Shown piece by piece: positions 12,903-27,695 of a DNA stretch of 64,000 bases. Below the pieces are notes generated by a model that saw only the letters and a list, made by a program, of their open reading frames with translations, was not told the origin of the DNA and searched no databases. The position numbers and the translations under genes were made by a program. The stretch is from Nigrospora sphaerica (Eukaryota > Ascomycota > Sordariomycetes > Amphisphaeriales > Apiosporaceae). Numbering within the stretch: the stretch's first letter is position 1; each line of letters starts with the position of its first letter. The DNA is taken from assembly GCA_018287875.1 (NCBI GenBank), contig JAGVVL010000015.1, positions 3,162,001 through 3,226,000 of the forward strand. The letters run 5' to 3'.

Positions 12903-15900
12903 CGACGTCGCCACGATTGGCGATTCTATGGTGTCGTAACGCAGCCGCCATAATCATGACAAAATTCAAGAAGCGCTATTCTACGAGAGCCACGTTCCCG
13001 ACCAAATACCGAGTTGTCCTGGCGAAGTGGCGTAATACCGGTACCTTTAAGCTCTACCTACCGTAAAAAAAGTAAATCCCCTATACTTTCTGCCCGGTCA
13101 AAAGACCGTATCTACTAATGATAACCCGGGGCCTTCATCAACCCAGCCTAATCTTAGCTACGCTATCCCTAAAGTTGGCGGTAGGCGAGGCAGGGGAGGG
13201 CGCGTTTAAGTGCGTTGTACTGGAAGTACGCCAAAAATGAGTCTTCGTAGGAAGATATAGTTTGCCTGAAAGTACCGCTGCTACGCTGCTTCGGCCGACA
13301 AACGGTTTCCCCTGGTCCCCGTTGTATTTAAAGCCTGCTCATGGCTTCTCTTGACTCTGAGCGATTCCGGCGTGGGGGATTTTGCATTTGCACGTGTAGA
13401 TAGATATGTAGGTTACGAAAACCATCATGGCCTTGGGAAGCCCCGGCGTTCATTTTTACTCTTCAAGGCTTTCCCCCATGAGATCGGATTGTAAAAGAAC
13501 AGGACGGCGGCGACCCTGCGTCAGAAACCTGCTCGCTCCCACCTGGCCTGACGAGGTATACATCCATTACGTTGCCAGGCTGGGGGGCGTTTGTCACTCA
13601 TGTATCGCCTGCCGGTCGACATCGGCCCAGCGGGGGTGGGAAGCGAGATGCCGGCGTCGGAGCAAAAGGTACGGATGGTCAACAACCCCCTTGGGACCGA
13701 ACCGGGTGCGTTCCGTGGGCTAAATCCCCCCCCCGCGCAAGCTCGCGTGACGCCCGAAACGTCGGGTCGGCGTCCCCACCCCCGGGTCTCACCAAACACG
13801 CGGGCGAGAGGAAGAGGGCGGAAAGAAAGAGGGGGGAAAGAGGGAGAGGCGACAGGCGAGCTGAAGGCTGAAGAGCAGGGTTCAAGGAAGTCAGGAGGTT
13901 TGTGGAAACGGGCGGACCGAGTGGAGTTGCCACCGGGGGGAGATAAAGGAGGGCGGGGGGAGGGGAGGTTTTGCGTCGGGGCTGGACGGCTACGCATGGA
14001 ACGGGGGGTGGAACGGGGCTCCGGGGGGGTTACAGTTATGCGGCATAGAAGATATGGAATTTTTCGGAATAGAGGCGCGGCGCGAAAGAGATGGGGGGGA
14101 GAGGGAGAGAGAGAGAGAGAGAGAATGTGCTCCGAGGAAGCTGGTCGCCGACGCGAGCGACAACCGATGGCAGGAACCGTTCTCGATAAGCTTCGGCGCA
14201 ACTCGGTGGCGGTTCCCGTTCGTACGAAGGCCGGCTTTCCGCCGCGTCGGGTTGCCGGGGCGTGAGGGAAATCAGGGGCTGGGCCTTCGAGCTCCTCGCA
14301 TGGAAAAATAAAAAGAAGTGTCACGGCTGCTGGGCCACGATGGCTGGCTTCACTACTACTACCTAGTTCTTCTACCTACCTAGTTCTTCTACCTACCGAG
14401 TTCTTCTACCTACCTAGTTCTTCTACCTACCTAGTACTTAAGACGTGTACGATGAACGGTATGCCGCGTGCAAGTTGTACGTACAATACTTACCTGAGTA
14501 CCTACTACTGTCTCCTTTCAACGTCACGGGAGGGCGTGAAGAGGAGCAGCTCAGCGCACCGGCCAGTTCAGCGGGTGGGCGCCCGTGTTTCAAGCCCGCC
14601 CGGCCCATTGTTTCACCAACCTGTTGCTCACGAGGGAGGAAAAGCCGGCCCAGATGCCGTCCGGCCGTTTTTCTGTAACCAGCCAATACATCATCGCCCT
14701 TTCCACTCACGAGATTTCCCTTTGGCCCCCCCTTGGCATGCCGTCTCGGAGAATTCTAGTCGAGCCGGCCTTAGGGCCAGCGGCCCAATTGCATACCCAG
14801 TTTAGTACCTCACCTCTGAAGTGCCTGGCGCCGGGCGTTTAGGGGGCGCCTCTCATTGGGCGCGTCTAGTCATCTGTTGGTCTCTCTTTCTTTCTCTCTC
14901 GGTCGTCCAGCCCGTGTGTCCTTCTGGGTCGCCCGCAGAGTCGGGCAAGCAAGACGAACCGGAGGGTCGAGAGAGACAGATGACAAGCAGGCGGCTATGA
15001 GACGGCCCCATATGGCGAGTGTCGTCCGCGGTGGTGGGTGTGACTCGTGGTGCGTGTGTGTGCGCGCTAGGTCCGGCAGGTAACATGGCACGACGTGGAG
15101 GTTCCAAGTGACAAGGGGGAAGGGGAGGGGGGGCAGAAAAAGGTCGGTTCCATTCCCAAATCCGAGCTTGACGGGCGCCGACCTGGGTGGCCGGGCAAGC
15201 TTAGGAACTAACGGAAGCTGTCGCTAGACTGGGCCGAAATCGACTCAGCCCGCCCGTCGACAGCGCGGCCTGCCATGGAAAGCTCCGACACCTCTGGCAC
15301 ACCTGCCTACACACGTACCTCAAGGAAGGGTCTTGCTGAGCGAATGGCGATGGGGATGAACCGGGACCCCGAGAGGCCCTGGCCGACCCCTCGCCTCCCC
15401 CTTCCCTCCCCGCCCAGGGTCCAGATCTGAGGGAACCGAAGCTGGTCGCTGGCTCGGTCACGGACAGGGCAGGATACCCGGCCGGATGCAGCGACGCGGG
15501 AACGGACGGGACCGGGTGCTTTTGGGGGGCCCCTCCCATCATGACCGCGCCGCGGTGGTTGCTTCTCCTTTTTTCTTTGCCGCCGGTGGAACGGATGCAC
15601 GGCGCGCTTGGGGGTGTTGTTGCGTGTGTTTCGCTGGCCGGGCGTCAAGAAGCGCCCAGGCCGCCCTCCCCATCACATTTTGGGGCAAATATAGCCACCA
15701 CGTGGAAGGGGTCGGTCAAGCGCCTATCTGCCGGGGAGGGGAGCCTATAGGGGGGGTTGTTTGTGCATTTATACATGCTAGTATTCGGGTTGTACCAGCG
15801 GCATGCAGGTTGAAATGCAGGCCCTCACACGCATACACTTGATGGTCGTTCTTGTCTATCCAGGTCAGTTGAGTGCCTACGTAGGTATCCCGTGTAAGTA

Positions 15901-18563
15901 ACAAGGAGGGAGGCCTGCTGCATGTGGAAGGGGGGGGGGGGGGGGCATGGGAGGACAACCCCGCGATGCCTGCAGCGCTGCGTGGATGCGACGATGGATC
16001 ATGGGTGTTGGGGGAAGAAAAAAGGCCCCTCTCCACCCGATCAACCTTAATCTTGATCACTCGAACAACCCTTGTCTCAAGTTGATTTTAGGGCTCCCGC
16101 GACCGACCGAGTCCCGCTCGTGAGACGGACGGAGGTACCTACATTGGACGCCGCTTGCAGGAGGACAGTTTGGTCACCTTAGGTAAGGGGAGGAGGGGAC
16201 GAAGATGGTGGAGGCTATTGACTTGGATATGAGGAGTTCCGACTGGAAGTCGATATAGTACGTACTTACCTACTAACTACATATTCATACTTGCACGTAA
16301 CTAAGGTAATGTGCATGGGCACGCAGGCTAAGATAGACGTACAGAGGTAGGTACAGCTGACGGGAGGTTCTGGTTGAGTGATGATCCGCGGGCGGGTTAC
16401 ACCATTGGCCCTGGCTGCACCACCAAAGGCATCCATCCCATAGCGGGCTGTCCCCAGGGTTCCGTTTCCCCTCCCCTTGTAGCAGGGGCCTGTGGTGAAC
16501 AAAGCTGCAGGGAACCGGTCCGAGACAGCCGCGTAGACCAATGGTGCGGATGAGAGAGACGGTAGACCTTTCAGGAACACCAGAGCTCCCAGTTCCGTGT
16601 TCCCATCACGTATGGCCACGGCCACGGCCACAGCCCTGCCCACGTTGGGCTACCTCTGATTATGTAGGTACATTATCCCCCGGTCGGCACGGGCACAAGG
16701 GCCAGAGGCTGCCAGTGCTGGGTCCCCATGCCACTGGGATCCGTCCTGGATGCTAGGCTCCCAAGGTCCCAAGTGCCTGTGCTTCTTTTCTGCCCCGCGC
16801 CCAGGTAGGAAAGGGCCCCATTCCCCTGCTATGGTTCCATACGTGTGCTACTTCGGTCCATTCCCCATGCACCATACCTGACCCGTTGGTATCGAATCGG
16901 CCAACATCTAACCTCTGGTTAACTGCGCAGGTGTCTGCTGTTCTTCCCGACCCGAGGCATCGTCGTATCTGCTTCTCTGTTTCCCTCCCTCTCTCTCTCT
17001 CTCTCTCTCTGTCTCCCTCGCGCGCGCCCTCCCGTTCCTCCTCCCCCTCATCAACCCCCCTCCTCCCTTCTCTCTTTTCTTCCCGCACGTACCGCATTGC
17101 CTCGCATTACGGCCGGCCTCGTCCCCGCCCAACAGCCACCTCGAGCTCTCTCGCTTCATTCATCTGCGGGGCAAACGGGCAAACCCAAACCACACACACC
17201 CACGTACCAATACTCCGTACAAACCGTTGGAACGCCCGAACTCAGGCACGCCTCAGCAACGGGTGAGCATAGCATTTTTCTTGCATTTCGTTTCCCCTCT
17301 TGGCGTACATCATACAAGAAAGCCGGGATTCCTGCTGGTCGTTCCTGCTACTGATGAGCCCTGTCGTGCGTATCACCACTTTCGTGCTGCTCTGTCGACG
17401 CGCTTCAGACTCCCTCCCCCCTCCTTTCCCCTCCCCTCCCCACCCCGGAACGCAGGAACGCGAGTCTTCGGACGACAAGACACGGCGTCTGAAGTCTTGT
17501 CGCAAGTTCCCGTGTCTCCTTTTGCCATTGAAGCCACCCGGCTCGATCCCGAACACACCCCGTCTTGTCCACCTACCTGCCATTGTCCGCTTTTTTCTGG
17601 GACAGGGCATTGAAGGCTGGCATGCATAGTCCACATCCGAACATCCCATCCCATCCCATTGCTACCCTTTGCCCCCACCCCGCTCGCCGCCCGACGGACG
17701 GCTGGACAGACAAAGTATATCCAGAGGCGTCGCGACGGGACAGACGACGACTCCTAGAGTGAGCAACGCCGCGGCCGCCGCCGCCTGGACCTCGTTACCA
17801 AAGCGGATCGTCAGGGTTGCAAGTGCGCGCTGTCCCCATATGAACCGCAACCAGGCACCAAGCGGCTGTGGCACGGACAGGCCTTGCGGGCCCAGAAGTA
17901 CGCTGCCAAAAGGTTGCTTCGTCTCGCTGCTAATGTTACATGGACCCCCAAAGCGAGTAATTGCTCGCAGCTGATATCAACTGTGGCCTGTCCCGTGGTC
18001 CATCTGCCAGGGGGCTTCTCGCTTCTGTTGCCTGTGTTCGACGGCTTTTCTTTCATTGTTTCTTCCATCACGGGAGCACCATCCGCTGACATCTTTACTT
18101 GTTCCGACCCAGACATTCCTGCCCAGCTCCTCCATACAATCAAGAAGCCCCGCGCTTCCTTGAGAAGCACCGTCTGCACACAGAGGCCACCCTGCGTGCT
18201 CCATACCCGCTCCATTCCTGCAGAGGAACCAGCCTCCACGCCCTCTTCTGCCAACTTTCCTTTGCGACAGTGGGCAGGCCCGAGCGGAGAACCCTCGCAA
18301 CCCTCCACCCTCTGCCGGCTTACCTCGACTCGGTACCTGGCTTTTCCAGCACCCGCTGCCACTCTCCGAGACACGTCGAATCTCAGGGGACCAGTTTCCA
18401 CTGACCTTTCTCGCGGTGCTGAAGGTGGTTATACTCTGCTGATCACCACCACGAGGCTCCTGTGACACTCGTCTGTCTCAATCCCAGACTACCACGCGAG
18501 GCCGCACCAAACTCGACCTCTCCAAAACAGTCCTGTCTTGCCTCGACCTATATACAGTGCACC
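12903..18563. other. Long gene-free region between sec24 and the MAP kinase gene
   Basis: About 5.7 kb without a supported gene. It contains a GA tract at 14101-14124, a 17-bp tandem repeat at 14363-14430, a run of 16 G at 15930-15945, a CT tract at 16989-17010, and several TACCTAC/GTAGGTA motifs (13055, 15876-15885, 16133, 16267, 16347). Open frames of up to 267 codons (for example minus strand 13521-14324) have Arg/Pro/Ser-rich translations typical of GC-rich noncoding DNA. The last 1.5 kb are C/T-rich and probably include a long promoter and 5' leader of the kinase gene. Confidence 0.55.
14363..14430. repeat. 17-bp tandem repeat, four copies
   Basis: Four head-to-tail copies of CTAGTTCTTCTACCTAC, with one substitution in the third copy (CGAG for CTAG), followed by a partial copy. 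It lies in noncoding DNA. Confidence 0.95.
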
Positions 18564-19825
<1,262 letters not shown>

Positions 19826-21228
19826 GATCGTACTGAGTCGGTTGGCGACAAGCTCCAGATCCTGCAGAAACCCGGAAACTCGGACCAGCCCGCGGCCCTC
19901 GCTGCTTCGCTGGGCGTCGGGACTCTGGATCAGGTCATGGCAAAGTTGGGAATCGCATAATTAGTGGTTTTTGGCTGCCCCCGTATCCTGGCACGAGTAA
20001 GTTCTGGACCAAGTACTGCCTGGGCGGCTGAGAGCGCAGGGGGGGTCGTGTTGCTGGTGTCAAGGGCGTTGGACGAGAAGTGATGCTAGGTATGATTTGG
20101 CATAGCGAGCGAAGGGAAACCCAGCGAGCAGGCTGCCGTGCCGGCACATGATGCAGGGGTCCGCATCGGGGAGGCGAAAGTGTACATATCACACGTCATG
20201 TCACGGCAGCTTTCTCAAATTCGGTCGCGTGTAGGCAGCAATAGCAGTGGCAGCATGAAGTAGGAAGCAATAAAAAAAAGAGGCAAAAAGCAACTTGGCG
20301 CCTGTTCTTGCTCGGGACGCTGCCGTCACACACGAAGCGTAGAGGTTGCTTGGGCTGCCTTGTGGTCTCGTCATGGTGGAACGTGAGAAATTGGAGCGGG
20401 ATATCAGTTCAGCCCGGCGTCTAGCGAAAGACCTCGGCGACTCACAGTGAAGCCAGTGTGCCCAAGGTACGAGGGCTTTGCCCGGCCGCCCACCCCAACA
20501 CTCGTGAATAATGCATCTATCTATGCGCGACGACCCACGAGGACGGCCGGCTGCTTCCCCCCAACCCCCGGGCCCCCGTGCGGAAAGACCCGAGTAAGAA
20601 AGGGGGTTTCCTCGGGCGGTAGAGTCAGCCCCCCTCCTTCCTCTGGGCAACCGGGAAAGGCGATGATGGGAGTTTGACCCCCTTTCCCATGAAGCGAGCT
20701 ACAACGCCGGGGCGATAAGCTTGAGAAGAAACCATTCGGGGGTAGGATGGGTAGAGACGGGAGGCTATGGTGATGGAAGGTGGAAGAGGGGGTTTGTAGG
20801 GAGGGGGTGTTGTCACGGACTTGGGAGGGGACGAGGATGAAGTGCAAAGGCAAGGGGACCCTAGGCCGGATTTGATCTTGGTTTTGATTTCTTCGACTTC
20901 CTGCACTGCTCAAAAAGCCGATAGGGAGGCGGCTTCGCTAGTTACGGCGGGAGGCCCTCCTTCCCCCGCAACGTCCGTCGTCTTTCCTCGGGGTATATCT
21001 CTCGCCATGTTAAATAACCCTCGTCCTTCTTTCCAAATGTAGCCCGCCCTCTACTCTTTCTCTCATCTGCGTCAGCTCATTCTCTCCCATATGCGTCTCC
21101 AATTGAGACGGAGCGGGACAAAGTATCTCTCCCAGACCGACAATGGTCATATGCCCCCATCCCAGCCCTCTGCCCCGTGGAGACACGGCTCCTTCCCCCG
21201 CCCGATGCACATCAGAGGACGCTCCCTC
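19826..21228. other. Convergent intergenic region between the MAP kinase and utp22 genes
   Basis: Both flanking genes end here, so this holds their 3' untranslated regions. Bases 19826-19957 form a protein-like open frame in phase with the kinase; the rest shows no gene. Confidence 0.6.
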
Positions 21229-24200
21229 TCACTGGCCCCTGACCTCAATCTTCTCGATGAGGTCGCCGCCTATGCGGGCGATTTCGGCCACGATGGCGGT
21301 GCGGTCGACGTCGAGGGTGCCGGCGGCGGCGTCCTGGGGACGGAAGGCACAGGGCATCTCGCCCTTGCGGGTGCGAGGGCCGAGCTCGGGGTTCCAGACG
21401 GCGGCAAGGACGGGGTCGGCGGGCCCGCCGTGGAAGAAGACGAGGGCGGCGGTGTAGGCAGCCGCCAGCTCGCGCACCAGCGCCTCCACAGGGTGCTCGG
21501 CAAGGGGCAGGCCCCCGGGGGCGGTGGCGCGCGCCACCTCGAGGTTCTTGAAGTGCGACGCACGGTGCGGGGCGCCGTCGTCGCGGACCACGGCCTTGAC
21601 GGCCTTGGGGTTCAGGCGGACAACGACGTCGTAGTGCTTGAGGACTGGCTGGAAGAGGGCGCGCGCATCCAGAGCGACGCCCTTGGCCTTGACCACGTCG
21701 CCCGCCGAGCGCGCGAGCTTGACCAGCTGGTTGGCTACGACGCGCGAGGGCCCGTCGCGCGTGTGCGCCAGACCCGTCGTGTCGTTGGAGTCGGCCACGA
21801 AGAGCACGGTGCGGTTGAAACGCGGGTCTTGCTTGCGGCCTTCACGGAAACGGGCCATGATGGCGGATCGCTCCGAGGCCGTGATGGACCCGGCGTGGTC
21901 GACAATAAGCGGCTCCTCGGACCAATCCCAGCGCGAGATTAGATGTATGGTGTGAAGGAATCCCGTCATGGCACTTGACGGCGCGTGCCATGGGTAGGGC
22001 TTGAGGAAGGCTTGGAGAACAAGCAGCTCAATGAGCTCCTCAGTAAAGTGCGAGGCGAGCTTGTGGCACGAGAACCAGTGCTTGGTCAGTCGAATAGCAC
22101 CCGACAGGGGTGGCAATCTTGTGCACCACGTCGCAATGGTCTGGTTGTGAAGGGGCATGACTGTGTAGAGGCGTCGGAAAGTGGCGAGCGCCGTGGCCGC
22201 TTCTGCTTGCTCATGGCGTTCCAGCTGCTTGTTCCGAGTCCGCATTTCGAGTTCCCGCTCCTCGGCTTCGCTGCGCACGCGCAAGCGGAACGCAAAGCCC
22301 GACTCGTACACGACATCGAGGAAAGCCAGGTTCTGAGTGCTCTGTGCCGACGGATCCATACCGACGTGTGTCTTGATTTCCTCGTTGGACTCCTCGAGAC
22401 ACTCGCCCATCTTCAGCAGGAAAGCCACCTTAAGCCTTTGATTGGCGGCGAGGTTGTCGGTCCATTTGCCCGACGCCTCGAAGCTCACCACCACGTCAAA
22501 GGGCTGCACTGGTTTTCCGCCCGTGGGTAGCCGCAGCGAGGCATACCTCAGCTCAGGACACACAGGGGCCACCTGGTTGATGTGAAGCGGTAAGTCGCTC
22601 AGATTGCGCAGTTCCTGTTCCATGGCCGCGAATGCCTCCTTGGCCGCTTGGAAGTACTGGGAATCGGATGGCGAGATCCGGGCGATGGAAGCGAAGTCGC
22701 CACCGAAGAACTCGAGATCCTCCTCGTCCAGGTTCAGGTGGAGCTTGGTGATGTAGCGGATAATCTCCTCGGGAATGCCGGCCGACGCTTCCCTCGCCCA
22801 CTCGATGCACTCTTTGATGCTACCGTCTTGAAAGCGCCGCAGCTCGGACTTCTCCCCCCAAAACTCCTGGTATTTGGCAGCCTCCTTCTTTTGTTCGGCT
22901 TCCGGCCCGAGATCCATGCGCCTAAACGCGGCCACGGCGTCAAAAGCCACCTCTACCATGACACTGGGAGACTTGGACACCGTCACGGCCGATGTGACGG
23001 GCCATGGTACCGATTGTGGTAGCGAGACGTGCAGCAGTGATGCTCTGTCCCCCAACGCCTTCTTTAGGATTTGATAGAGCTTGTCGCTGAAATCCGCAAC
23101 ACGCCCACGTCGGTCTGAAGCGGCATCTTGCTCCGAGGCTGGCGGTACCGCCACTTTGGCGACGAGATCGAACATCTGGAATGGTTGATCCACCTTGACC
23201 ACGAGCGAAGGGTCGAACTGGTCAACCGAGTCATCCTTCAAGGCCGCAAGAGACCATTTGGCTTGTTGCTGGAGCATGTTAGCCGACCAAGGGGTCATCT
23301 TCCAGAGGAGGTTGAGCTCCCTGGCCGAGTCAAACAGCACTGGGCCGCTTTGGCGTATGGCATCCACATCAGAGGGCGCGGGCCCAATGACGACCAGTTT
23401 CCTCCCAAGGTTGGATGCAGCGAGATATTGAATAGTAGCCTTCAATATCTGGGAGCTACTGAGCGATTTGGACAGAATGGGCTCCCCTTTTCGTCCTCCG
23501 CCGGACAAGAGCAGAGCCACGAGAACGGCCCACTCGAAGTGGCCGAAGCCCCCACGGGCCACGTCGGACCCGAAACCCCGTTTCTGCAGCCATATGCGGC
23601 CCAGGATACAGGCATCCTTGTAAGCCGGGCACGCCTTGGCCGTACTGGTAAGCAGGCGCAAGTAGGGCTGGAACAGGCTCTCGGCTTTCAGGGTCGTGTT
23701 ATAGAAAGGGGTCGGGTTGGGGGCGCCGCCGGACTCGGCATCACCATGACGAAGTGAGGCGCCCGTGGCATGCAGCTTCGACGCGGGGAAGAGGCCTTCG
23801 GGGGCGCAGGGTATTATGCGGATAGTGTAGTTGGCTTTGCCGTCCTTGGGCCGCAGGGCGAGAACAGGGAGCAGCTCATTGCCGTGCAAGTTTTCGAAGA
23901 CAGGGTCCAGTCCAGAGGCGAATTGCTTTCGGATCTTTTCGCAGAGGCGCGCCAGGTAGTAGGATCGCTTGTAGAAGTAGCGCAAGTCCCGGTAGTCCTT
24001 GTCCTGGAAAAGCTCGGCGGGCATGACGACAATCATGTCGACGCCGAACTCGCGCTGCGTCTTGGCCATGGTTCTTGACACATAGCTGCCGACGACGTTG
24101 ACCTGGGCCGGCTTCGCGAGGGCCAGTTTGTAGGGCGAGTCCTTGGTCGGCCGGGGGCTGGGGTAGGGAACTCGGATGCCCGTCGTCTTTTCGAATTTGG

Positions 24201-24494
24201 CAGTGACACTGGCAATCTGCGAGGGTCAACAAGTGCCCGACAGGCAGGTGACGCGGTTCTTTTCCAGCTTACGGGCGTGGGATCATGAGCCTCTATGGCC
24301 TCGACCGACTCCTTGAGCTGGCGCAGAATGGCATCGACGCCCTCGAAAGTCTGGGTATAATCGACCTGCGCGTCGAGCAACAGCTCCTCGGTCGCATCGG
24401 CAAAGGCGCTCGCGGCGGGCGTGGCGGCGATACCGGTGGGCAAGAAGGAGCCGCCGTGGCCCAGCTTGCGGCGCTTTGTCGTGTTCGCATCCAT
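21229..24494 (-). CDS. utp22: U3 snoRNP / small-subunit processome protein Utp22 (NOL6, Nrap family; 1069 aa)
   Basis: Utp22 is a nucleolar protein of the UtpC module of the small-subunit processome, needed for 18S rRNA maturation. The protein has the inactive nucleotidyltransferase-like repeats of the Nrap/NOL6 family: the frame contains FGVDMIVVMPAELFQ, KDYRDLRYFYKRSYYLARL, ILGRIWLQKRGFGSDVARGG and RRFQDGSIKECIEWAR, all typical of this family. A basic nuclear-type stretch (TTKRRK) lies at the N-terminus. Model: exon 1 24494-24273 and exon 2 24216-21229, with one phase-0 intron (GTAAGC..CAG, 56 nt). The ATG at 24494 was chosen because an upstream in-frame codon is GTG. Length is near the family norm (about 1100), so the gene looks intact. 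Confidence 0.94.
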
Positions 24495-25891
24495 GACCTC
24501 ACTGGGAGACGGGGTTTTCACTGGTGTCGCTGGTGACGCCGACTTTTGCGCTGCGACTCGAGGCGGCTTGCGAGAATGGGATGGCTCGGTTCGTCCAGAA
24601 CTTTTTTGGGTGTTGGTGTTATCGATATGAGAAGATGCCAGCAGACGCCACAGTGTGGCTTAAGCAGCGCGCATTGGAGCGTCACTTCTGCCTGGAATTA
24701 GACGGTTCTGACGATGTAGCGCTAAGGTACTTGACTTCAAGCCCCCATCTCCAAATCGGTCGATCTCTCCAACCCGTGTAAGACTATGTTCTATAGATTG
24801 TCGTTATTGTTGTAGTTATTGTTGGACTGTTTAACCCGAAATCTTGTAGAGATAACACCCAAGTCTTAATGATAACCTGGGACCTCTCCCGGCCCTATCT
24901 CATTGTATTTCGCCTCCTCTATCCCACCTTACAAGGTATACGAAGCAGCGCGGGCGTCTGAGAAATACATCTGTATGCTCCGCCGTGGTAAGTACACATG
25001 TAGATTCTAAGCTAACCCGTTGGAATTGATGTTCCCCGTGCATGGTTTGTTGCTTCCCGTGTTTTCCCCGCCACGCCCGCCGTTACGGACGGATCGTGTG
25101 GGGTAGACCTTTTGGGCGACCAAGCCTGGAGCCCCAGCCCAGGCGGTTAAACGGTCACCCGGCAACTTGACGGAAAAACATAAAGCAGGTGAAGACGGAA
25201 GATGACGGTTCTCCGTGCTTTCCAGTTCGCCGCTGCTCGAGCCTCTCTACTGTATACACACACCTTGTGACTGGGTGTATTACGGCAAAGGCAGCATCTT
25301 CTGTGACGGCGGCACGACAGCAAGCGGGAGGGAGGCCGAGACACCGAAAGGCCGAAGGAGGGGGAGCGACTGAACCGACCCGAGCAGCGCCGGCTGGTCC
25401 CTGTCGTTGTCTCCCCGCCACTTACCGAAAAGGCGGTTTCGGCTTAAGACGGCGGAATGGAAGAGGTCCAGCTCTTGCAGCCAGACCCAATGCGGTCAAG
25501 GCCGGGCCCGCATCGCGAGGGTCATTCTTTACCCTGGGGCCTGCGCCATGCCGAGCTGCGCTCCCGAGCTGCGCTTCCGAGACGCTGGCCCTGACGAACC
25601 CCGGGCAGCGCGGAGTTAGTGGATTCTGGGGATGCTGCCCTGTAGGTCGTGTGAAGGCCGTGGTCGCCGTGTCTTGTAGATTTCGTCGCGATCCGCCCGC
25701 TTGACGCCAGTTTTCCCTTTTCCCCGTCCCCCCTCCTCTTCCTGCTCCCGTGTCTTTGCCTTGTTGCCCGTGACAGCCTCTATTCCCCGCGGGAGCTTTG
25801 CTTGCGCCCTCCAATCGCCCGTCGCCCTTCCCGTCGCATAGTCTTACCCCCCAGCCCCTCGCCTCGCGCAGAGCCGAGGCGAACCGTCAGA
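24495..25891. other. Divergent promoter region between utp22 and the CoA-transferase gene
   Basis: The two flanking genes point away from each other, so this 1.4 kb must hold both promoters. Bases 24780-25030 are noticeably richer in A/T. No gene seen. Confidence 0.6.
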
Positions 25892-27695
25892 ATGCCCTCC
25901 GCCGCGCTGTGTATGAGGACGCTGCGAGCGTACTCCAGGCACGGCTCCAATGTGCGTGCTGCCGTGGACCCCCCTCCCCGTTTTCGCATCCGTGGCTGTC
26001 CATTGACCCAATGCTCGTCGGTTCTCCCTTGCAGCATGCCCGCGTGCTCGCCCGCGCCTTCTCGGTCACGTCGCGCCGGCCCGAGATCAACAAGGTGTAC
26101 CCGTCGGCGGCGGAGGCGCTCAAGGACATGAAGGCCGACTCGACGTTGCTGTGCGGCGGGTTCGGCCTGTGCGGCGTGCCCGACACGCTGATCGACGAGG
26201 TGCTCAAGAAGCCCGAGATCACGGGGCTGACGGCCGTGTCCAACAACGCGGGCACGGACAAGTCGGGGCTGGGCAAGCTGCTGCAGAGCAAGCAGATCCG
26301 CAAGATGATCGCGAGCTACATCGGCGAGAACAAGACGTTCGAGACCATGTACCTGACGGGCGAGGTCGAGCTCGAGCTGACGCCGCAGGGCACGCTGGCC
26401 GAGCGCTGCGCCGCCGGCGGCAAGGGCGTGCCGGCCTTTTACACGCCCGCCGCCTTCGGCACCGTCGTGCAGACGGGCGACCTGCCGCTGCGCAACAAGC
26501 CCGACGGCACGCCCGCCCAGTTCTCCGAACCCAAGGACGTCAAGGTCTTCGGCGGCAAGCCCTACCTGCTCGAGCACAGCATCGCCGGCGACTACGCCTT
26601 CGTCAAGGCCTACAAGGCCGACCGCCTCGGCAACGCCCAGTTCCGCCTGGCCGCCAACAACTTCAACGGCGCCATGGGCCGCAACGCCAAGATGACCATC
26701 GTCGAGGCCGAGCACATCGTCGAGCCCGGCGAGATCCCCCCCGAGGCCGTGCACCTGCCCGGCATCTACGTCAAGCGCGTCATCCAGAGCACGGCCGAGA
26801 AGAGCATCGAGAAGTACACCTGGGCCAAGGACCCGGCCGACCCCGAGGCCAAGAAGGCCCTGGGTTCGGGCGACACGGCGGCCAAGCGCGAGCGCATCGT
26901 GCGCCGCGCCGCCCGCGAGTTCCAGAACGGCATGTACGCGAACCTGGGCATCGGCATGCCCATGCTGGCGCCCTCGTTCGTCGGGCCCGAGGTCGAGGTG
27001 CAGCTGCAGTCGGAGAACGGCATCCTGGGGCTGGGGCCCTACCCGGCGCCCGGCGCCGAGGACGCCGACCTCATCAACGCCGGCAAGGAGACGGTGACGC
27101 TGCGGCCCGGCGCCGCCGTCTTCGGCTCCGAGGAGAGCTTCGGCATGATCCGCAGCGGCCGCATCAACCTCACCATCCTCGGCGCCATGCAGGTCAGCGC
27201 CACCGGCGACCTCGCCAACTGGATGCTGCCCGGCAAGGTCAAGGGCTTCGGCGGCGCCATGGACCTCGTCTCCAACCCCACCGCCACCAAGGTCGTCGTC
27301 ACCATGGAGCACACCGACAAGAAGGGCAACCCCAAGATCGTCAAGCAGTGCGCCTTTCCCCTGACCGGCCGCACCTGCGTGTCGCGCATCATCACCGAGC
27401 TGGTACGTTTTCCCCGACTAACCCCGCCCGCCCCCTTACCTCGCGTCGCCTCTTTCTTGCTTCTCCTCCCCCTCCCCTCCTACTCCTCGCTTGCTCCATC
27501 GGCGCGCGGGGGGGGGACCCGCAGAGAGGGACGGGAACCCAACCAGCTAACGCCGGCTCGCAGGGCGTCTTCGACGTCGACTTTTCGCACGGCCTGACCC
27601 TGATCGAGATCGCCGACGGCGTCACCGTCGATGAGATCAAGGCCAAGACCGAGGCGCCCTTCAAAGTGGCCGACGACCTGAAGCCCATGCTGTAA
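25892..27695 (+). CDS. Succinyl-CoA:3-ketoacid CoA-transferase, mitochondrial (519 aa)
   Basis: The enzyme moves CoA from succinyl-CoA to acetoacetate (and probably acetate in fungi) in the mitochondrial matrix. It is a fused A+B CoA-transferase: the N-terminal A domain carries [13 protein letters not shown], and the C-terminal B domain carries [17 protein letters not shown]. The [12 protein letters not shown] motif contains the catalytic glutamate (E347), which forms the CoA thioester in the family. The first 35 residues are rich in Arg/Ala/Ser with no acids, as expected for a mitochondrial presequence. Model: exons 25892-25951, 26035-27402 and 27564-27695; introns GTGCGT..CAG (83 nt) and GTACGT..CAG (161 nt), both phase 0. 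Length matches the family (about 520). The antisense strand is also open for 510 codons, but this is a codon-bias shadow. Confidence 0.96.

Noticed and set aside
13521..14324. 267-codon minus-strand frame
   Set aside because: It spans a GA/CT simple repeat and gives an Arg/Pro/Ser-rich translation with no domain.
25780..27312. 510-codon open frame antisense to the CoA-transferase gene
   Set aside because: It mirrors the strong GC3 bias of the real gene. Its translation is Gly/Val/Asp/His-rich with no domain, and the sense strand has clear catalytic motifs.
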